DNA of 7,954 nucleotides from JAEULH01 sp034382075 (lineage in GTDB: Bacteria > Pseudomonadota > Alphaproteobacteria > Rhodospirillales > Defluviicoccaceae): assembly GCA_034382075.1 (NCBI GenBank), contig JAXMOZ010000105.1, forward strand, positions 1 through 7,954. The letters are read 5' to 3'. Made by a program: the position numbers and the translations under genes. The notes under the pieces are model-generated. The model worked only from the letters and a program-made list of their open reading frames with translations. It was not told the DNA's origin and did not search any database. Below are positions 5,313 to 7,954 of the stretch, one piece after another. The stretch's first letter is position 1; each line of letters opens with the position of its first letter.

Positions 5313-7687
5313 GTTCCGAAGTTGACGCGCAAAAGCTCGGTCTGATCGAAGTCTTCCTTGATGATCGGATAGCCGATATCGACGCCGAGCGGGCCAAAAG
5401 GGGAAAGCCAGGTGATGCCGGTGCCGATCGCGACCCTGGGGTTGGCGCTGTCCTCGATGGGGTCGCTCGCCACCTCCTGGGTCGACAGACCCCAGGCGGC
5501 GCCGACGTCGGTGAAGACGCGGCCGCGAATGGCGTATTCCTCGGGAAGGCCCAGCGGGAAGCTCAGCTGCGCCGAGGTTGCGTAGAACCACTGGCCGCCG
5601 AGCGCGTCCTCGCTCTCCACGTCGCGAGGGCCGATGCCGTCGGTGGAGAAGCCGCGCACCTCTTCGCCGCCGATGAAGAACCGGTCGAGCAGCCGCTCGT
5701 CCTCGCCGAGGCCGAAGATGTAGCCGACCGAGCCTGTGAGCGAGGCCACCCACTCGTTGGTGACGGGATAGTAGACGCCGCTGTCGAGACGGTTGCGGAG
5801 GTAGGCGACGTCGCCGCCAAGCCCGGAGACGTCGGTGGTGACCCGGCCGAAGTAGCCCTTGGTCGGGTTGATCCGGCTGTCGCGCTGGTCATAGATCAGG
5901 CTGTGCGAGACCTCCGAGACGGTGTCGGTGCCTTCGGAGTCCTGGACGTAGATGGAAGCGTCGCTCGGCACGTTGCGGATGGTCTGCCGCTTCAGCGTGT
6001 AGCGCCAGTTCTGGGTCAGGTGCTCGGTGATGGGATAGCCGGCGCGGAGCGAGCTGCCGATGGTGCGGGTATCGAAGGAGCTCTCGCTGCGCCGGTCGGT
6101 CTGGACGTAGTAGAGGTCGAAGCCGGCGGCGATGTTGCGGTCGAGGAAATAGGGCTCGGTGAAGCCGAGGTCGATCTGCTGCTGCTTCTGTCCGATCAGC
6201 AGGGTGGCGCGCAGATCCTGGCCGCGGCCGAGAAGGTTGCGCTCGCGGACGCTGATGTCGCCGAGGATGCCGCTGGCGGTGGAGAAGCCGGCGCCCAGGG
6301 ACAGCGAGCCGGTGGACTTTTCCTCGACGTTCACCTTCACCACGGCGCGGTCCGGGGCGCTGCCCTGGGCCTGGTCGACCTCCACCTTCTGGAAGAAATC
6401 CAGGTCCTGGATGCGCTGGCGCGAGCGGCGGAGCTTGGCGGCGTTGAAGGCGTCGCCTTCGGCGAAGCGGAACTCGCGGCGGATCACCTCGTCGATGGTT
6501 CTGACGTTGCCGGAGATCTCGATCCGCTCGACGAAGACGCGAGGGCCCTCGTTGACCAGGAAGTTCACGTCGATGGTGCGGCTGTCGCGGTTGCGCTGGA
6601 CCTGCGGGCGAACCTCGACGAAGGCGTAGCCGAGGTCGCCGGCGGCGTCGGTGATGGCGTCGATGGATGTCTCGACCGCCTCGGCGTCATACCAATCGCC
6701 GGCCCTGGCATCGACGACCTTGCGCAGCGCCTCGGGGCTGAGCCCCGGGATCGAGCTTTCGATGCCGACCTCGCCGAAGCGGTAGCGCTCCCCCTCCTCC
6801 ACCGCCAGGGTCAGAAGGAAGTCCCGGCGGTCGGGGGTCAGCTCCGCCGCAGCCGACTGGACCCGGAAATCGGCGTAGCCCTCGGATAGATAGAAGCGGC
6901 GCAGCAGTTCGCGGTCGAGCGCCAGCCGGTCGGGATCGTAGGTGTCCTCGGTGCTGAGGAAGCGCCACCAGCGCGACTCCTTGGTGCGAATCACCTCGCG
7001 GAGGTCGCCCTCGCTGAACGCTTTGTTGCCGATGAAGCGGATCGACTCGACCGAGGTGACCTCGCCCTCGTTGATCTCGAAGATGACGTCGACCCGGTTC
7101 TGCTCCAGGCGGATGATCTTCGGATCGACGGTCGCGGCGAACCGGCCGCTGCGCCGATAGAGGTTCAGGATCCGGTCGACATCGCTCTGCACCTTCGGCC
7201 GGGTGTAGATCACCCGTGGCCGAAGCGTCGTCTCCGCGGTCAGGGTTTCGTCGTCGAGCTCGTCGTTGCCCTCGAAGGCGACGCGGTTGATGATCGGGTT
7301 TTCGGTGACCTGGACGATCAGCCGGTCGCCGGCTTGGCGGATCGAGACGTCGGCGAACAGCCCGGTGGCATAGAGGCTCTTCAGCGAGCGATCGACCCGG
7401 CCCGGATCGTAGCGGTCGCCCGTCTGGATCAACAGGTACGAGCGGACCGTGCTGGGCTCGACCCGCTGCGTCCCCTCGACCACGATTTCACGAACGACCG
7501 AGCCTTGCTCCTGCGCCGGCGCCGGACCTACGGCAAGGCCCAGGAGCAGCAGCCCGAGGGCAACGCGCGCGGCGAGCCGCCCGACCCCGACGCCGAGCCA
7601 TCCCCGTCGTCTGGCGTCAGCGGCGCTTCCGGCGCACACCGGCTCCGCCCTTCGCCGCCAGGCCAGCCTCGGCTTCAGCACGGGCAT
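5303..7687 (-). CDS. Outer-membrane protein assembly factor BamA
   Basis: BamA is the Omp85-family insertase that folds beta-barrel proteins into the outer membrane. The 794 residues comprise a signal peptide (hydrophobic core about 42-53, likely cleavage after PAPA at 58), five POTRA domains (about 64-130, 131-209, 212-298, 301-380, 383-456) and a 16-strand barrel from about 460 to the end. Diagnostic features include the loop-6 motif in FIGGEEVRGFSTDG (671-684), RDSRINPTKGYF (602-613), and the terminal Phe in VNFGTRF that forms the barrel-insertion signal. It follows rseP by 77 bases and precedes skp by 4, the common alphaproteobacterial order. The ATG at 7687 gives an unusually long n-region and has a C-rich, SD-less upstream; GTG 7639 (residue 17) has a good ribosome site and a more ordinary signal peptide, so the true start may be there. 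Confidence 0.97.
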   Translation of the reverse strand: MPVLKPRLAWRRRAEPVCAGSAADARRRGWLGVGVGRLAARVALGLLLLGLAVGPAPAQEQGSVVREIVVEGTQRVEPSTVRSYLLIQTGDRYDPGRVDRSLKSLYATGLFADVSIRQAGDRLIVQVTENPIINRVAFEGNDELDDETLTAETTLRPRVIYTRPKVQSDVDRILNLYRRSGRFAATVDPKIIRLEQNRVDVIFEINEGEVTSVESIRFIGNKAFSEGDLREVIRTKESRWWRFLSTEDTYDPDRLALDRELLRRFYLSEGYADFRVQSAAAELTPDRRDFLLTLAVEEGERYRFGEVGIESSIPGLSPEALRKVVDARAGDWYDAEAVETSIDAITDAAGDLGYAFVEVRPQVQRNRDSRTIDVNFLVNEGPRVFVERIEISGNVRTIDEVIRREFRFAEGDAFNAAKLRRSRQRIQDLDFFQKVEVDQAQGSAPDRAVVKVNVEEKSTGSLSLGAGFSTASGILGDISVRERNLLGRGQDLRATLLIGQKQQQIDLGFTEPYFLDRNIAAGFDLYYVQTDRRSESSFDTRTIGSSLRAGYPITEHLTQNWRYTLKRQTIRNVPSDASIYVQDSEGTDTVSEVSHSLIYDQRDSRINPTKGYFGRVTTDVSGLGGDVAYLRNRLDSGVYYPVTNEWVASLTGSVGYIFGLGEDERLLDRFFIGGEEVRGFSTDGIGPRDVESEDALGGQWFYATSAQLSFPLGLPEEYAIRGRVFTDVGAAWGLSTQEVASDPIEDSANPRVAIGTGITWLSPFGPLGVDIGYPIIKEDFDQTELLRVNFGTRF
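7648..7653 (-). promoter_or_regulatory. Candidate ribosome binding site for a shorter bamA start
   Basis: On the minus strand GAAGGG ends eight bases before an in-frame GTG at 7639. This is better than the C-rich sequence before the ATG at 7687, where the only purine-rich AGGGAG lies about 16 bases away. Starting at the GTG removes 16 residues and leaves the RRR n-region and the hydrophobic core intact. It is a candidate only; motifs this short occur often in GC-rich coding sequence. Confidence 0.35.
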
Positions 7688-7766
7688 GAAGGGGGCGCGA
7701 CGATCTCCCTGTCCCGATCGGGCTTGCGGCTGAAGGCGGCGGAATACAGCACAACGACGAAGCGCT

Positions 7767-7954
7767 CTAGCTGATGAGGTCGCGGAGGAACTCGAAAACG
7801 CGCAAGTTCATCAGATCGTTCCAGGTGGCGAAGATCATGAGGAACAGGACGAAGGCCAAGCCGATGCGGAAGCCGTATTCCTGAATGGTCTTGTTCAGCG
7901 GCCGCCCCCGCATCGCCTCCACCGCATAGAACGCGAGGTGGCCACCGTCAAGCA
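7767..7954 (-). CDS. RseP-type site-2 protease, C-terminal fragment
   Basis: Only the last 61 residues are inside the window; the gene continues past the right edge. RseP is an inner-membrane zinc metalloprotease that cuts anti-sigma factors and remnant signal peptides within the membrane. The visible part begins with LDGGHL, the conserved intramembrane LDG motif of the S2P family that contributes the Asp zinc ligand, followed by EAMRGRPL and a final transmembrane segment (about 29-45, FRIGLAFVLFLMIF) and a short charged tail ending FEFLRDLIS. The HExxH active site would be outside the window. Its place directly before bamA is the usual arrangement and supports the call. The stop is 79 bases from the bamA ATG; that gap shows no clear promoter or terminator. 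Confidence 0.9.
   Translation of the reverse strand, partial: LDGGHLAFYAVEAMRGRPLNKTIQEYGFRIGLAFVLFLMIFATWNDLMNLRVFEFLRDLIS

Noticed and set aside
5147..6889. A 580-codon plus-strand open frame opposite bamA and the start of skp
   Set aside because: It is low-complexity, Ala/Asp/Val/Gly-rich, and a mirror of biased codons in bamA, which is unmistakable on the other strand.
7713..7722. Palindrome CCCGATCGGG between rseP and bamA
   Set aside because: Ten bases with no extended arms or second copy; too short to call an operator in GC-rich DNA.

Overview
The window is GC-rich DNA, most likely from an alphaproteobacterium. The evidence is the conserved gene order rseP-bamA-skp/ompH on the minus strand, the style of the OmpH-family chaperone (short conserved tail after the coiled coil), the codon bias, and palindromic intergenic repeats of a kind common in alphaproteobacterial genomes. 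A Rhodospirillales-like source is a guess; nothing here fixes the order or genus.

Layout. Positions 1-389 carry no gene but hold palindromic repeats: one imperfect inverted repeat (20-82) and two near-identical copies (94-172 and 191-269) of an element that folds on paper into a three-way junction. On the plus strand, 390-1562 and 1566-4718 form a two-gene operon for a tripartite RND efflux pump: a lipid-anchored periplasmic adaptor (AcrA/MexA type) and a 1050-residue HAE-1 inner-membrane transporter (AcrB/MexB type). No outer-membrane channel gene and no regulator lie in the window, so the pump presumably uses a TolC/OprM-type partner encoded elsewhere.

On the minus strand, reading from the right edge leftward, are the 3' end of rseP (site-2 protease, cut by the window edge), bamA (outer-membrane protein insertase) and an skp/ompH periplasmic chaperone. 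These three serve envelope biogenesis and envelope-stress control. BamA and Skp are 4 bases apart and probably co-transcribed. The efflux operon and skp converge with only 4 bases between their stop codons.

I see no clearly new biological system; the coding part is well-known families. The items most worth a second look are the repeat pair at 94-269, whose sequence differences all keep base pairing when read as plus-strand RNA, and the position of the efflux operon where lpxD-fabZ-lpxA commonly follow skp in alphaproteobacteria.
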